A stretch of DNA of 64,000 bases. Source: Cupriavidus gilardii. Lineage in GTDB: Bacteria; Pseudomonadota; Gammaproteobacteria; Burkholderiales; Burkholderiaceae. The DNA is taken from positions 62,001 through 126,000 of the forward strand of contig NZ_JABTYE010000005.1 in the NCBI RefSeq assembly GCF_013314895.1. The letters run 5' to 3'. Positions 1-9,122 of this stretch are shown here, piece after piece; positions within the stretch are counted from its first letter, which is position 1, and each line of letters opens with the position of its first letter. Both the position numbers and the translations under genes were made by a program. The notes beneath the pieces were generated by a model. That model was not told the DNA's origin. It saw nothing but the letters and a program-made list of their open reading frames with translations, and did not search any database.

Positions 1-937
1 CGAGATCGGCGACCGACAGGCCGGCGCGCTCCAGCGCCTTGCGCGTGGCCGGCACCGGGCCGATGCCCATCGTCTTCGGGTCGACGCCGGCATGGCCGTA
101 CGACACCAGCCGCGCCAGCGGCTTCAGGCCGCGCCGCTCGGCGACGCTGCGCTCCATCAGCACGACCGCGGCCGCGCCGTCGTTCAGGCCCGACGCGTTG
201 CCGGCCGTCACGGTGCCGTTCTCCTTGACGAAGACCGGCTTGAGCTTGGCCATGTCCTCGGCCTTGGCGTCGTGGCGCACATGCTCGTCGGTGTCGAAGA
301 CGACGTCGCCCTTGCGCGACTTCAGCGTGACCGGAAGGATCTGCTCCTTGAAGCGCCCTTCGCGGATCGCCACCGAGGCGCGGCGATGCGATTCCAGCGC
401 GGCCTCGTCCTGCTGCGCGCGGCTGATGTCGTACTCGCGCGCGACGTTCTCGGCCGTCACGCCCATATGGATCGAATGGAAGGGGTCGTGCAGCGCGCCC
501 AGCATCATGTCTAGCAGCCTGGCGTCACCCATGCGCGCGCCCCAGCGGGCGGCCGGCGCCAGATACGGTGCGCGGCTCATGCTCTCCGCGCCGCCGCCAA
601 TGGCGACATCGGCATCGCCCAGCATCACGGTCTGGGCCGCGCTGACGATGGCCTGCAGGCCGGAACCGCACAGCCGGTTGACCGTCAGGGCCGGCGCGTC
701 GATCGACACGCCGCCGTCCACCGCCGCCACGCGTGCCAGGTACATGTCGCGCGGCTCGGTCTGAATCACGTTGCCGAACACCACGTGGCCGACTTCATCG
801 CCCTGCACGCTGGCGCGGGCCAGGGCCTCGCGCACCACCATCGCGCCGAGCTCGGTCGGCGACAGGTCTTTCAGGCTGCCGCCGAAGGTTCCGATCGGGG
901 TCCGTACGCCGCTGACCACCACCACTTCACGGGTCAT
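1..937 (-). CDS. bktB: beta-ketothiolase BktB (acetyl-CoA C-acyltransferase), 3' part cut by window edge
   Basis: Thiolase that condenses acetyl-CoA with acetyl- or propionyl-CoA, giving C4 and C5 precursors for polyhydroxyalkanoate. The 312 complete codons present begin [16 protein letters not shown] and carry the acyl-accepting Cys90 in NRLCGSGLQ, plus [12 protein letters not shown] and [12 protein letters not shown]. The C-terminal part with the catalytic His and second Cys lies beyond base 1; family length is about 390 residues. The ATG at 935-937 follows a GGAGA Shine-Dalgarno. The sequence is closer to my memory of C. necator BktB than to the PhaA encoded at 4497-5675, and its position near phaCAB-phaR also fits. 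Broad substrate range is inferred from that resemblance. Confidence 0.93.
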   Translation of the reverse strand, partial: MTREVVVVSGVRTPIGTFGGSLKDLSPTELGAMVVREALARASVQGDEVGHVVFGNVIQTEPRDMYLARVAAVDGGVSIDAPALTVNRLCGSGLQAIVSAAQTVMLGDADVAIGGGAESMSRAPYLAPAARWGARMGDARLLDMMLGALHDPFHSIHMGVTAENVAREYDISRAQQDEAALESHRRASVAIREGRFKEQILPVTLKSRKGDVVFDTDEHVRHDAKAEDMAKLKPVFVKENGTVTAGNASGLNDGAAAVVLMERSVAERRGLKPLARLVSYGHAGVDPKTMGIGPVPATRKALERAGLSVADL

Positions 938-969
938 GTCTGTCTCCATTGGGTAATGTTGCACCGCAA

Positions 970-998
970 AGTATAGCCCTGCGGTTCGTTTTCCGAAC
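970..998 (-). promoter_or_regulatory. probable bktB promoter with overlapping inverted repeat
   Basis: On the minus strand, TTCGGA (992-997), a 16-bp spacer and TATACT (970-975) form a sigma70-like promoter 33 bases before the bktB start. An inverted repeat GTTCG-N5-CGAAC (984-998) covers the -35 element, as a repressor site would. No regulator can be assigned from the window. Confidence 0.5.
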
Positions 999-1071
999 GA
1001 TCGTACTTTTACCTAATGTCGGGTCGGGCGATCCCGGCTCGGGCTGGCATGCCTGATGTCCGCGCGATACG

Positions 1072-2484
1072 TTACACGACCGCCTCGCCCCACAAATCGT
1101 GGCCGTCGGCGCCGGTGATCCGCACCGAGACGAATTCGCCAGTCTTGTAGCGCTGGTACGGCTTCGCGGGCGGGTCGATATAGACCAGACCGTCGATCTC
1201 GGGCGCATCGGCGGCCGAGCGGCCGATGCCGCCTTCCTGGTTGACCTCGTCGACCAGCACGCGCAGCGTCTGCCCGACCTTGCGCTGCAGGCGTCGGGCC
1301 GACACTTCCTCGGCGACTTCCATGAAGCGCGCGCGGCGCTCCTCGCGGACCTCGTCCGGCAGCGCACCGGGCAGATCGTTGGCGGTCGCGCCTTCGACAG
1401 GCGAATAGGCGAAGCAACCGACGCGGTCCAGCTCGGCCTCGGCGATAAAGTCGAGCAGCGTCTGGAATTCGGCCTCTGTCTCGCCAGGGAAGCCGGCGAT
1501 GAAGGTGCTGCGGATGGTCAGATCCGGACAGATCTCGCGCCAGGCGCGGATCCGCTCCATGGTCTTCTCGGCGTTCGCCGGACGCTTCATGCGCTTGAGC
1601 ACATCCGGATGCGCGTGCTGCAGCGGCACGTCGAGATACGGCAGCACATGGCCGTCGTTCATCAGCGGGATGATCTCGTCGACATGCGGATACGGATAGA
1701 CGTAGTGCAGACGCACCCAGGCGCCGTACTCGCGGGCCAGCTCGCCCAGCGCGCCGACCAGTTCGGTCATGCGGGTCTTCAGCGGGCGGCCGTTCCAGAA
1801 GCCGGTGCGGTACTTGACGTCGACGCCGTAGGCGCTGGTGTCCTGCGAGATCACCAGCAGTTCCTTGACGCCGGACTTGAACAGGTTCTCGGCCTCGAGC
1901 ATCACCTCGGCAACCGGCCGCGACACCAGATCGCCGCGCATCGACGGAATGATGCAGAACGAGCAGCGGTGATTGCAGCCCTCGGAAATCTTCAGATAGG
2001 CGTAGTGCTTGGGCGTCAGCTTGATGCCGGCGGGCGGAACCAGATCGATAAAGGGATCGTGCGGCTTCGGCAGGTGCGTGTGCACGGCCTGCATCACCTC
2101 GCCGAGCGCATGCGGACCGGTGACGGCCAGCACCTTCGGATGCACGCTGGTGACGATATCGTTGCCGCCGGCGTCCTTCTTGGCGCCGAGGCAGCCGGTG
2201 ACGATGACCTTGCCGTTCTCGGTCAGCGCTTCGCCGATCGCATCCAGGCTCTCCTGCACCGCCTCGTCGATAAAGCCGCAGGTATTGACCACCACCAGGT
2301 CGGCGCCGTCATAGGTGCCGCTGATGGCATACCCCTCGGCACGCAATTGGGTAATGATCTGTTCGGAATCGACGAGGGCCTTGGGGCAGCCGAGTGATAC
2401 GAAGCCTACCTTCGGCGTGGCGGCAGCGGCGCCGGTAACGGTGCCGACAGGGGACGAGGATGGAGAGGACGACTGAGACGACAT
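1072..2484 (-). CDS. rimO: ribosomal protein S12 methylthiotransferase RimO
   Basis: Radical-SAM enzyme that methylthiolates an aspartate of ribosomal protein S12. The 470-residue protein shows the order expected for RimO: an N-terminal MTTase domain with Cys33 (SLGCPK), Cys69 (NTCGF) and Cys98 (TGCLG) for one [4Fe-4S] cluster, the radical-SAM motif CNHRCSFC (Cys170, Cys174, Cys177) for the second, and a C-terminal TRAM-like region. The ATG at 2484 was preferred to a codon 47 residues upstream, because that extension is low-complexity and proline/arginine-rich; no strong Shine-Dalgarno is visible. The first 23 residues are Ser/Thr/Ala-rich and poorly conserved in type. It lies between phaR and bktB on the same strand but has no evident link to PHB. 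Confidence 0.95.
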   Translation of the reverse strand: MSSQSSSPSSSPVGTVTGAAAATPKVGFVSLGCPKALVDSEQIITQLRAEGYAISGTYDGADLVVVNTCGFIDEAVQESLDAIGEALTENGKVIVTGCLGAKKDAGGNDIVTSVHPKVLAVTGPHALGEVMQAVHTHLPKPHDPFIDLVPPAGIKLTPKHYAYLKISEGCNHRCSFCIIPSMRGDLVSRPVAEVMLEAENLFKSGVKELLVISQDTSAYGVDVKYRTGFWNGRPLKTRMTELVGALGELAREYGAWVRLHYVYPYPHVDEIIPLMNDGHVLPYLDVPLQHAHPDVLKRMKRPANAEKTMERIRAWREICPDLTIRSTFIAGFPGETEAEFQTLLDFIAEAELDRVGCFAYSPVEGATANDLPGALPDEVREERRARFMEVAEEVSARRLQRKVGQTLRVLVDEVNQEGGIGRSAADAPEIDGLVYIDPPAKPYQRYKTGEFVSVRITGADGHDLWGEAVV

Positions 2485-2662
2485 GGATTTCGCGGTGTGG
2501 GGCGGCGCCGCCACGCGGCGCGCGCTGTCTGGGGCTGCGACCTGCCATCCCGAAGACGGCCGTGGCGGCGGAACGACCGCGATTCTACCCCGAGACCACC
2601 GCGTCGGCAGGCGCGCGCTGCGCACCGCCGCTACCGCTGCCCGCTAACAACCGGCGGCCGCT

Positions 2663-3232
2663 TCAGCCCTGGCCGGTCTTCTTGTTGTTGTCCGGCTGAT
2701 TGAACGGGAAGTTGCCGAACATGTTCTTGGCCTGGTTCTGCATCTGCTCCTGCATCTGCACGAACAGGTTCTTGCTCTGCTCGATGTAGTTGCTCATCAT
2801 GCCCTGCATCATCGGCGCCTGCATGTTCATGAATTGCGACCACATGTCGGGGCTGAAGGCCTCGCCCGAATACAGCCCCTTGGAGTTTTCGGCCAGCTTG
2901 TTCTGGATGTCGATGAAGGCCTGGATGTTCTTCTCCAGGTAGGTGCCCATCATGCCCTGCATCGCGTGGCCGTAGAAGCGGATGATCTGCGACAGCATCG
3001 CGCTGGAGAACATCGGCACGCCACCGGTCTCTTCCTCGAGGATGATCTGCAGCAGGATGCTGCGCGTCAGTTCGTCACCCGACTTGGCGTCGACGACCTT
3101 GAACTCCTCGTTGTCCATTACGAGCTGCTTGACATCGGCCAGGGTGATATAGGTACTGGTCTGCGTGTCGTAGAGCCGGCGATTGGGATATTTCTTGATC
3201 AGTCGCTCTGCGCCTTTCTTGGTGGTGGCCAT
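2663..3232 (-). CDS. phaR: polyhydroxyalkanoate synthesis repressor PhaR
   Basis: DNA-binding repressor of phasin synthesis that also binds PHB granules; when polymer accumulates it leaves DNA and phaP is switched on (known for C. necator). The 189-residue protein starts MATTKKGAERLIKKYPNRRLYD, the typical PHB/PHA accumulation DNA-binding domain (about residues 10-70). A helical Met/Gln-rich C-terminal half follows (MQGMMGTY, MQAPMMQGMM, MQEQMQNQ) and should contact the granule. The ATG at 3230-3232 is preceded by AAAGGA about 10 bases upstream. It sits downstream of phaB with a 425-base gap holding its own promoter and a palindrome. Both are annotated separately and suggest autoregulation. 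Confidence 0.96.
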   Translation of the reverse strand: MATTKKGAERLIKKYPNRRLYDTQTSTYITLADVKQLVMDNEEFKVVDAKSGDELTRSILLQIILEEETGGVPMFSSAMLSQIIRFYGHAMQGMMGTYLEKNIQAFIDIQNKLAENSKGLYSGEAFSPDMWSQFMNMQAPMMQGMMSNYIEQSKNLFVQMQEQMQNQAKNMFGNFPFNQPDNNKKTGQG

Positions 3233-3315
3233 CGGTGCTCTATCCTTTTGTAGTCCGCTGCCGGTGCGCTGACGCCGCAGCCCGTGCTCGTGCGGCACGG
3301 TCGATCGTTCGCTGT

Positions 3316-3333
3316 TGCACCGCATGCCGTGCA
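3316..3333. promoter_or_regulatory. candidate PhaR operator in the phaR leader
   Basis: The palindrome TGCACCGCATGCCGTGCA is symmetric apart from one mismatched pair and lies 84 bases before the phaR start codon, downstream of the predicted promoter. C. necator PhaR is known to bind its own leader. The TGC/GCA content also matches dyads near phaP at 49138-49206. Assignment to PhaR is inference. Confidence 0.45.
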
Positions 3334-3443
3334 GTGCGCAATCCGGCAACGCTTGCGGCGCGGGGCCGATCCGCCGGCGATGGGCGCGATCCGCGTCGTA
3401 TTTCTGGATGTTCCAAATTGGTGCCGGCGGCGTTAATGCCCTG

Positions 3444-3471
3444 ATTCTATGCTTAACAAGGCACTGTGAAA
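3444..3471 (-). promoter_or_regulatory. candidate phaR promoter
   Basis: Minus-strand TTTCAC (3466-3471), a 16-bp spacer and TAGAAT (3444-3449) resemble a weak sigma70 promoter about 210 bases upstream of phaR, in the gap between phaB and phaR. The rest of the 3233-3657 gap shows only the palindrome at 3316-3333. Confidence 0.35.
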
Positions 3472-3657
3472 AGGCGCGGGCGCTAAGGAAAACCCGCAAG
3501 CAAACGCGCGAATTCGCCGGATAAAAGAATGCAAAACGATGCGTCGCGATGAGGCGCACACGCAGGCCGGCACGGTGCTGCGGCGCGTCCAACGCAGCGC
3601 AGCACCGCCCGGACGCGGCGCACCCGGCGCGGGCCGGACAGAGCCGACCCGGTCCGG

Positions 3658-4398
3658 TCAGCCCATGTGCAGGCCGCCGTTCAGCGAGAAGTCGGCACCG
3701 GTCGCGAAGCCCGATTCGTCCGACGCCAGCCAGGCGCAGATCGACGCGATCTCCTCCGGTTGGCCCAGGCGCTTGACCGGGATCGTGCCGACGATCTTGT
3801 CGAGCACGTCCTGGCGGATCGCCTTGACCATATCGGTGGCGATATAGCCCGGGGAGACCGTGTTGACCGTCACGCCCTTGGTCGCGACTTCCTGCGCCAG
3901 CGCCATCGTGAAGCCATGCAGGCCGGCCTTCGCGGTCGAGTAGTTGGTCTGGCCGAACTGGCCCTTCTGACCGTTGACCGACGAGATATTGACGATCCGG
4001 CCCCAGCCGCGATCCGCCATGCCGTCGATCACCTGCTTGGTCACGTTGAACAACGAGGTCAGGTTGGTATCGATCACCGCGTCCCAGTCGGCGCGCGTCA
4101 TCTTGCGGAACACCACGTCGCGCGTGATGCCCGCATTGTTGATCAGCACATCGACCTCGCCGACCTCGGCCTTGACCTTGTCGAACGCCGCCTTGGTGGA
4201 ATCCCAGTCGGCCACATTGCCCTCGGAGGCAATGAAGTCGAAGCCGAGGGCCTTCTGCTGTTCCAGCCAGCGTTCACGGCGCGGCGAATTCGGGCCGCAG
4301 CCCGCGACCACGCGGAAGCCATCCTTGGCCAGCCGCTGGCAGATCGCGGTACCGATACCGCCCATGCCGCCCGTTACGTATGCAATGCGCTGAGTCAT
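3658..4398 (-). CDS. phaB: acetoacetyl-CoA reductase PhaB (NADPH)
   Basis: Short-chain dehydrogenase that reduces acetoacetyl-CoA to (R)-3-hydroxybutyryl-CoA, the monomer for PhaC. Its 246 residues begin MTQRIAYVTGGMGGIG (Rossmann glycines) and include NNAG, the catalytic Ser in NISSVNG, the YSTAK Tyr/Lys pair, and a C-terminal SLNGGLHMG. Length equals the 246 residues I recall for C. necator PhaB1. The ATG at 4396-4398 lies five bases after AGGAG; a GTG two codons earlier is too close to that site. It is 98 bases downstream of phaA and probably co-transcribed with it. Confidence 0.97.
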   Translation of the reverse strand: MTQRIAYVTGGMGGIGTAICQRLAKDGFRVVAGCGPNSPRRERWLEQQKALGFDFIASEGNVADWDSTKAAFDKVKAEVGEVDVLINNAGITRDVVFRKMTRADWDAVIDTNLTSLFNVTKQVIDGMADRGWGRIVNISSVNGQKGQFGQTNYSTAKAGLHGFTMALAQEVATKGVTVNTVSPGYIATDMVKAIRQDVLDKIVGTIPVKRLGQPEEIASICAWLASDESGFATGADFSLNGGLHMG

Positions 4399-4496
4399 AT
4401 CCACTCCTGATCAGATTCTTGTTATCGACGCCGGCGCGCCGGACGGACGGCGCCATGCCGCCCGCATTTACACCCTGCCCGCCGGCCCACCCCTCC

Positions 4497-5675
4497 TCAC
4501 CGTTCGACGGCGAGCGCCACCCCCATGCCGCCGCCGATGCACAGCGACGCCAGGCCCTTCTTCGCATCGCGGCGCTTCATCTCGTGCAGCAGCGTCACCA
4601 GAATGCGGCAGCCGGAAGCGCCGATCGGATGGCCGATCGCGATCGCACCGCCATTGACGTTGACCTTGTCGGTGTCCCAGCCCATCTGCTTGTGCACCGC
4701 CAGTGCCTGCGCGGCGAAGGCCTCGTTGATTTCCATCAGGTCCAGATCCTGCACGCTCCAGCCGGCGCGCGACAGGCAGCGCTGCGAGGCCGGCACCGGG
4801 CCCATGCCCATCACCTTGGGATCGACGCCGGCATTGGCAAACGCGCGGATCGTGGCGAGCGGCGTCAGCCCGAGCTCGCGTGCCTTGGCGGCCGACATCA
4901 CCACCACCGCCGCCGCGCCGTCGTTGATGCCCGACGCGTTGGCCGCGGTCACGGTGCCGGCCTTGTCGAAGGCCGGCTTCAGGCTGGCGATGCTCTCCAG
5001 CGTGGCGCCGTGGCGCACGAACTCGTCGGTGGCAAACGCCAGCGGCTCGCCCTTGCGCTGCGGAATCATCACGGGAACGATTTCCTCATCGAAGCGGCCG
5101 GCCTTCTGCGCGGCCTCGGCCTTGTTCTGCGAACTGACCGCGAACTCGTCCTGCGCCTCGCGCGAGATGCCATATTCCTTGGCGACGTTCTCGGCGGTGA
5201 TGCCCATGTGGTACTGGTTGTAGACGTCCCACAGGCCGTCGACGATCATCGTGTCGATCAGCCTGGCGTCGCCCATACGGAAGCCATCGCGCGAGCCCGG
5301 CAGCACGTGCGGCGCCGCGCTCATGTTCTCCTGGCCACCGGCCACGACGATCTCGGCATCGCCGGAGGCGATCGCGTTGGCGGCAAGCATCACGGCCTTC
5401 AGGCCCGAACCGCAAACCTTGTTGATCGTCATCGCGGGAACCATATGCGGCAGCCCTGCCTTGATCGCCGCCTGGCGCGCCGGGTTCTGTCCCGAGCCGG
5501 CGGTCAGCACCTGGCCCATGATCACTTCGCTGACCTGCTCCGGCTTGACGCCGGCGCGCTCGAGCGCGGCCTTGATGACGATCGCGCCCAATTCGGGTGC
5601 CGGCACCTTGGCCAGCGACCCGCCGAATTTGCCTACCGCGGTACGGGCGGCCGATACGATCACAACGTCAGTCAT
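4497..5675 (-). CDS. phaA: acetyl-CoA acetyltransferase PhaA
   Basis: Biosynthetic thiolase joining two acetyl-CoA into acetoacetyl-CoA, the first step of PHB synthesis. The 392-residue protein has the acyl-carrier Cys88 ([10 protein letters not shown]), NEAFAAQ, the catalytic His in GHPIGASG and the second active-site Cys in LCIGGGMG. The ATG at 5673-5675 has an AGAGGA Shine-Dalgarno, and this start places Cys88 at its usual number. It lies 162 bases downstream of phaC; the gap holds a short GATGTC repeat. It is clearly a different thiolase from BktB at 1-937. Confidence 0.97.
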   Translation of the reverse strand: MTDVVIVSAARTAVGKFGGSLAKVPAPELGAIVIKAALERAGVKPEQVSEVIMGQVLTAGSGQNPARQAAIKAGLPHMVPAMTINKVCGSGLKAVMLAANAIASGDAEIVVAGGQENMSAAPHVLPGSRDGFRMGDARLIDTMIVDGLWDVYNQYHMGITAENVAKEYGISREAQDEFAVSSQNKAEAAQKAGRFDEEIVPVMIPQRKGEPLAFATDEFVRHGATLESIASLKPAFDKAGTVTAANASGINDGAAAVVVMSAAKARELGLTPLATIRAFANAGVDPKVMGMGPVPASQRCLSRAGWSVQDLDLMEINEAFAAQALAVHKQMGWDTDKVNVNGGAIAIGHPIGASGCRILVTLLHEMKRRDAKKGLASLCIGGGMGVALAVER

Positions 5676-5723
5676 GTTCTGTCCTCTCAATGGAATACGG
5701 ATACTGCGAATTCAGGATGGTTT

Positions 5724-5746
5724 CGATGTCGATGTCGATGTCGATG
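5724..5746. repeat. GATGTC hexanucleotide tandem repeat between phaC and phaA
   Basis: Three full GATGTC units plus GATG lie about 50 bases before the phaA start, inside the transcribed phaC-phaA spacer. It is a simple-sequence tract that could vary in copy number; function unknown. A similar ATGTCT-type tract occurs at 21818-21864. Confidence 0.8.
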
Positions 5747-5837
5747 CGAAGCGCAGACGGGAAGCAGTCGATCAGCGCGATCGCCCTGAGCGGTTGCCGG
5801 TCCGACGTTGCCTCCGGTGTCGCGTTGCCCCGGTTCT

Positions 5838-7640
5838 CTAAGCCTTTGCCTTGACGTAGCGGCCCGGCGCCGGCTCGATGACCGGATAGTCGCGGCTGCC
5901 GTACTGCGTCGGCGCCGCCTTTTTCGCGCCGGCGTGCTTGCCCAGCCAGGCGAACCAGTCCGGCCACCAGCTTCCCGGCACCTCGGTGGCGCCGGCAAAC
6001 CAGTCGTTTGGACTGTCGGGCAATTCGTCGTTCAGCCAGTGGCTGCGCTTCTTCTTCGCCGGCGGGTTGATCACGCCAGCGATATGGCCGGAGGCGCCCA
6101 GCACGAAGCGCAGGTCGTTGGACAACAGTCGCGTCGACGCATACGCCGCGGTCCACGGCACGATATGGTCCTCGCGCGAACCGTACACATAGGTCGGCAC
6201 GTCGATCTTGCCCAGGTCGACCGGCACGCCGCAGACGGTCAGCTTGCCCGGCACCTTCAGCTCGTCCTGCAGATAGGTATGGCGCAGATACCAGCAATAC
6301 CAGGGGCCCGGCAGATTGGTCGCGTCGCCGTTCCAGAACAGCAGGTCGAACGGCACCGGCGTGTTGCCCTTCAGGTAGTTGTCGACCACATAGTTCCAGA
6401 CCAGATCGTTCGGCCGCAGGAACGAGAACGTGTTGGCCAGCTCGACGCCGCGCAGCAAGGCGCACGGCGCGCCGGCAGCGCCGCCCAGCGTCGCTTCGCG
6501 CAACTGCACGTGGGCTTCGTCGACGAAGACGTCCAGCACGCCGGTATTGGAGAAGTCCAGCAGCGTGGTCAGCAGCGTCAGGCTCTGCGCGGGGCGTTCG
6601 CCGCGTCCCGCCAGCACCGCCAGCGCAGTCGACACGATCGTGCCGCCGACGCAGAAGCCCAGCACGTTGATGCGCTCCTGCCCGCTGATCTCGCGCGCCA
6701 CCTCGATCGCGCGGATCGCGCCGTGTTCGATGTAGTCGTCCCAGGTACGCGCCGCCATGCTGGCATCGGGATTGCGCCATGACACCAGGAACACCGTGTG
6801 CCCCTGCTCGACGATATGGCGCACCAGCGAGCTTTCCGGCTGCAGGTCGAGGATGTAGTACTTGTTGATGCAGGGCGGCACCATCAGCAGCGGACGCGCA
6901 TGCACCTTGGCGGTCAGCGGCTTGTACTGCAGCAGCTGGAAGTATTCGTTCTCGTAGACCACCGCGCCCTCGGTGATCGCGACATTGCGGCCGACCTCGA
7001 AGGCGGACTCGTCGGTCTGCGAGATCTTGCCGCGGGTCAGATCCTCGAGCATGTTGCGCAGGCCCGCGCGCAGCGATTCGCCATTCGACTCGATCAGGCG
7101 CCGCTGCGCCTCGGGATTGGTGGCGAGGAAATTGGCCGGCGACATCGCGTCGACCCATTGCGCCACGGCAAAGCGGATGCGCTGCCGCGTCTTGGCATCG
7201 GCCTCGACCGCATCGGCCATCTCGCTCATCGCACGCGCGGTCAGCAGGTAGAAGGCCGCGGCATAGCGATACGGCGCGTTGCTGCGCCAGGCATCGCCGG
7301 CAAAGCGGCGGTCGGTCAGTTGCACCTGCTGTTGGTCGCCGGCGGCCATCGCGCGCCACAGGTCGGTGAAACCCTGCATGAAGCGCTGCTGGATGTCGGC
7401 CAATTGCGCGGGAGCGATCTTGATTCCCGGAAAGGCACCGCCGGGGAATGCACCGCCAGGCAAAGTGCCCAGCGCCGCGAAGGCATCCGCGCCCGGCATG
7501 CCGAACGGCATGCCGCCATTGGCCTGGGCCTGCCTGGACCACTCCAGCCATGTTGCTGGATCGAATGGCCCCGGCGTCGATGAAAACGGTGTGGTCTTTT
7601 CTTCCTGTGCGGAAGCTGCCGCGCCTTTGCCGGTCGCCAT
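5838..7640 (-). CDS. phaC: class I polyhydroxyalkanoate synthase PhaC
   Basis: Polymerises (R)-3-hydroxyacyl-CoA into granule polyester. The 600-residue protein has the N-terminal domain followed by an alpha/beta-hydrolase core: lipase-like box GFCVGG with nucleophile Cys330, SREDHIVPW with the expected catalytic Asp, GASGHIAG with the His, and the conserved tail PAPGRYVKAKA. Compared with my recollection of the 589-residue C. necator enzyme the extra 11 residues sit in a Gly/Pro/Ala-rich stretch (near residues 40-70, repeated GGAFPG). The ATG at 7638-7640 begins MATGKGAAAS, as in that enzyme, with an AGAGAGA ribosome-binding site. First gene of phaCAB, driven from the promoter at 7842-7871. 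Confidence 0.97.
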   Translation of the reverse strand: MATGKGAAASAQEEKTTPFSSTPGPFDPATWLEWSRQAQANGGMPFGMPGADAFAALGTLPGGAFPGGAFPGIKIAPAQLADIQQRFMQGFTDLWRAMAAGDQQQVQLTDRRFAGDAWRSNAPYRYAAAFYLLTARAMSEMADAVEADAKTRQRIRFAVAQWVDAMSPANFLATNPEAQRRLIESNGESLRAGLRNMLEDLTRGKISQTDESAFEVGRNVAITEGAVVYENEYFQLLQYKPLTAKVHARPLLMVPPCINKYYILDLQPESSLVRHIVEQGHTVFLVSWRNPDASMAARTWDDYIEHGAIRAIEVAREISGQERINVLGFCVGGTIVSTALAVLAGRGERPAQSLTLLTTLLDFSNTGVLDVFVDEAHVQLREATLGGAAGAPCALLRGVELANTFSFLRPNDLVWNYVVDNYLKGNTPVPFDLLFWNGDATNLPGPWYCWYLRHTYLQDELKVPGKLTVCGVPVDLGKIDVPTYVYGSREDHIVPWTAAYASTRLLSNDLRFVLGASGHIAGVINPPAKKKRSHWLNDELPDSPNDWFAGATEVPGSWWPDWFAWLGKHAGAKKAAPTQYGSRDYPVIEPAPGRYVKAKA

Positions 7641-7841
7641 GATGTCGTGTCTCTCTGCCGTCTGATGGGTGAGCCGGCCCGGAACGCCGCTCGGCGATTC
7701 GCTCCGGGAGAACCGGCATGCGTCGCGCTCCTCCGGCCACGGTGCGCGTGCGGTATGCTTGCCGAATGACGGCCAGCGCGCTTTCCACGACACGCCGTGG
7801 TGCGGGGCGCTGCGGCCGCGCAGTTACTCGCCGTCCGGGGC

Positions 7842-7871
7842 ATTGTTGCCTTGCAACGACGACGCTGTCAA
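7842..7871 (-). promoter_or_regulatory. phaCAB promoter
   Basis: Minus-strand TTGACA (7866-7871), an 18-bp spacer and AACAAT (7842-7847) match what I recall of the mapped C. necator phaC promoter. The spacer carries the dyad TTGCAAGGCAA. It leaves a leader of about 200 bases before the phaC ATG. Confidence 0.8.
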
Positions 7872-7954
7872 TGCGGGAAACGTCTTGACTCAAAGGCGCT
7901 TTGCGCGCGGCGATCGGGGGCCCGGACAGTGTCCACCAGGAGGATGAAATTCCG

Positions 7955-8191
7955 ATGTATATCGTCGCGATCGGCTGGCTCTACGTCGCGCTGATGATGG
8001 CCATTACCGAACATACGGTGGTGGCCGCCGTCGCCACCTTCCTGCTGTATGGCGTCGGGCCGGTCGCGCTGCTGCTCTATATTCTCGGCACGCCGGGACG
8101 CCGCAAGCGGCGGCGCGCAGCGGAACAGGCCGCCGTTGCCGCGGCCAAGGCCGCGGCGGCGACACCGCCGGAGGGCGGCGGCAATCCGTGA
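7955..8191 (+). CDS. small two-helix membrane protein of unknown function
   Basis: A 78-residue protein that I do not recognise by family name. An N-terminal hydrophobic stretch (YIVAIGWLYVALMMAI) and a second one (TFLLYGVGPVALLLYILG) should form two membrane helices. They are followed by a basic patch GRRKRRR and an Ala/Lys-rich tail, which points to a cytoplasmic C-terminus. The start at 7955 is supported by AGGAGG eleven bases upstream; an earlier in-frame codon at 7901 adds a polar extension without such a site. It is divergent from phaC and convergent with pgeF. A short ORF at this place next to phaC would suit a conserved Cupriavidus protein, but no role in PHB metabolism can be read from the sequence. 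Confidence 0.75.
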   Translation: MYIVAIGWLYVALMMAITEHTVVAAVATFLLYGVGPVALLLYILGTPGRRKRRRAAEQAAVAAAKAAAATPPEGGGNP

Positions 8192-8197
8192 GGCAAA

Positions 8198-8247
8198 TGT
8201 CCGGTCGTTCGGACAATAGGGCAGCGGAGCTTGCGTCGGGCTGCCCT
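8198..8247. terminator. two hairpins between convergent genes
   Basis: TGTCCG-N6-CGGACA (8198-8215) and AGGGCAGC-N14-GCTGCCCT (8218-8247) lie between the convergent small membrane gene and pgeF. Neither has a clear T tract, so termination is only probable. Confidence 0.4.
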
Positions 8248-8264
8248 TCCCTGCGTTCGGCGGC

Positions 8265-9122
8265 TTATCTTGTCGCCGTCGTCTCCAGCCACACCAGACT
8301 CGCCATCCGCCCGGTCACGCCATCGCGCCGATACGAATAGAAGCGCTGCGGATCGCTGACCGTGCAGGCATCGCCCCCGTAGACCTCGACACAACCGGCA
8401 CGTGCCAGCCGGATGCGGGCGAGCGCGTACAGGTCCGCGAGGTATTTGCCGGCCGCGGCGGGCCGGAATGCCTGCTCCACCGCATCGCGCTCGCGCGGCA
8501 ACGCCCGCTCGAGAAACGCGGAACGGACTTCGGCACCGACTTCGAATGCATCGGGCCCGATCGCCGGGCCGAGCCACGCGAGCCACTGCGGTGAAGATCC
8601 GGCGTCCGTGCGTTGTTTGGCCATGCGGTCCAACGTGGCCTCGATCACGCCCTCGCACAGGCCACGCCAACCCGCATGCGCGGCACCGACCACCGTGCCG
8701 GCACGGTCGCACAGCAGGACCGGCAGGCAGTCGGCCGTCATTACCGCGCAGACCTGTCCCGGCGTTGTGCTGGTGCTGGCATCGGCGCGCGGCGGCGCGT
8801 CGTTCGCCGAGCCGTCGACATCATCACCACCATCGACAACTTCGCCACCATCGACTGTCACCACCGCACAGCCATGCACCTGTTCCAGCCATCTGGGCGC
8901 CGAGGGCAGCCAGGCCTGCAGGCGCCGCCGGTTCTCCGCAACCGCATCGGCATCGTCGCCGACATGGGTGCCGAGATTGAGCCCGCCCGCGCTGCCGTCT
9001 GCCAGACCGTACGTGCCGCGGCTGACGCCGCCGATGCGCGTCGTGGACAGCGCGCGGACCTGCGCCGGCGCCGGCCAATCGGGAATCCATTGCGAGAGCC
9101 GGCCGGCATCATCGTTGGTCAT
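8265..9122 (-). CDS. pgeF: peptidoglycan editing factor PgeF (laccase-domain/YfiH family)
   Basis: Cytosolic copper/zinc-type amidase family protein that removes wrongly built L-Ser muropeptides (known for E. coli PgeF). The 285-residue protein has the family's metal-binding motifs: [17 protein letters not shown] and AAHAGWRG, and a C-terminal [15 protein letters not shown]. About 30 Asp/Gly/Ser-rich residues (around residues 95-125, [14 protein letters not shown]) interrupt the domain between the first His motif and TADC and look like a disordered insertion. The start overlaps the rluD stop by four bases (ATGA), so the two are translationally coupled, an order common in proteobacteria. Confidence 0.9.
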   Translation of the reverse strand: MTNDDAGRLSQWIPDWPAPAQVRALSTTRIGGVSRGTYGLADGSAGGLNLGTHVGDDADAVAENRRRLQAWLPSAPRWLEQVHGCAVVTVDGGEVVDGGDDVDGSANDAPPRADASTSTTPGQVCAVMTADCLPVLLCDRAGTVVGAAHAGWRGLCEGVIEATLDRMAKQRTDAGSSPQWLAWLGPAIGPDAFEVGAEVRSAFLERALPRERDAVEQAFRPAAAGKYLADLYALARIRLARAGCVEVYGGDACTVSDPQRFYSYRRDGVTGRMASLVWLETTATR

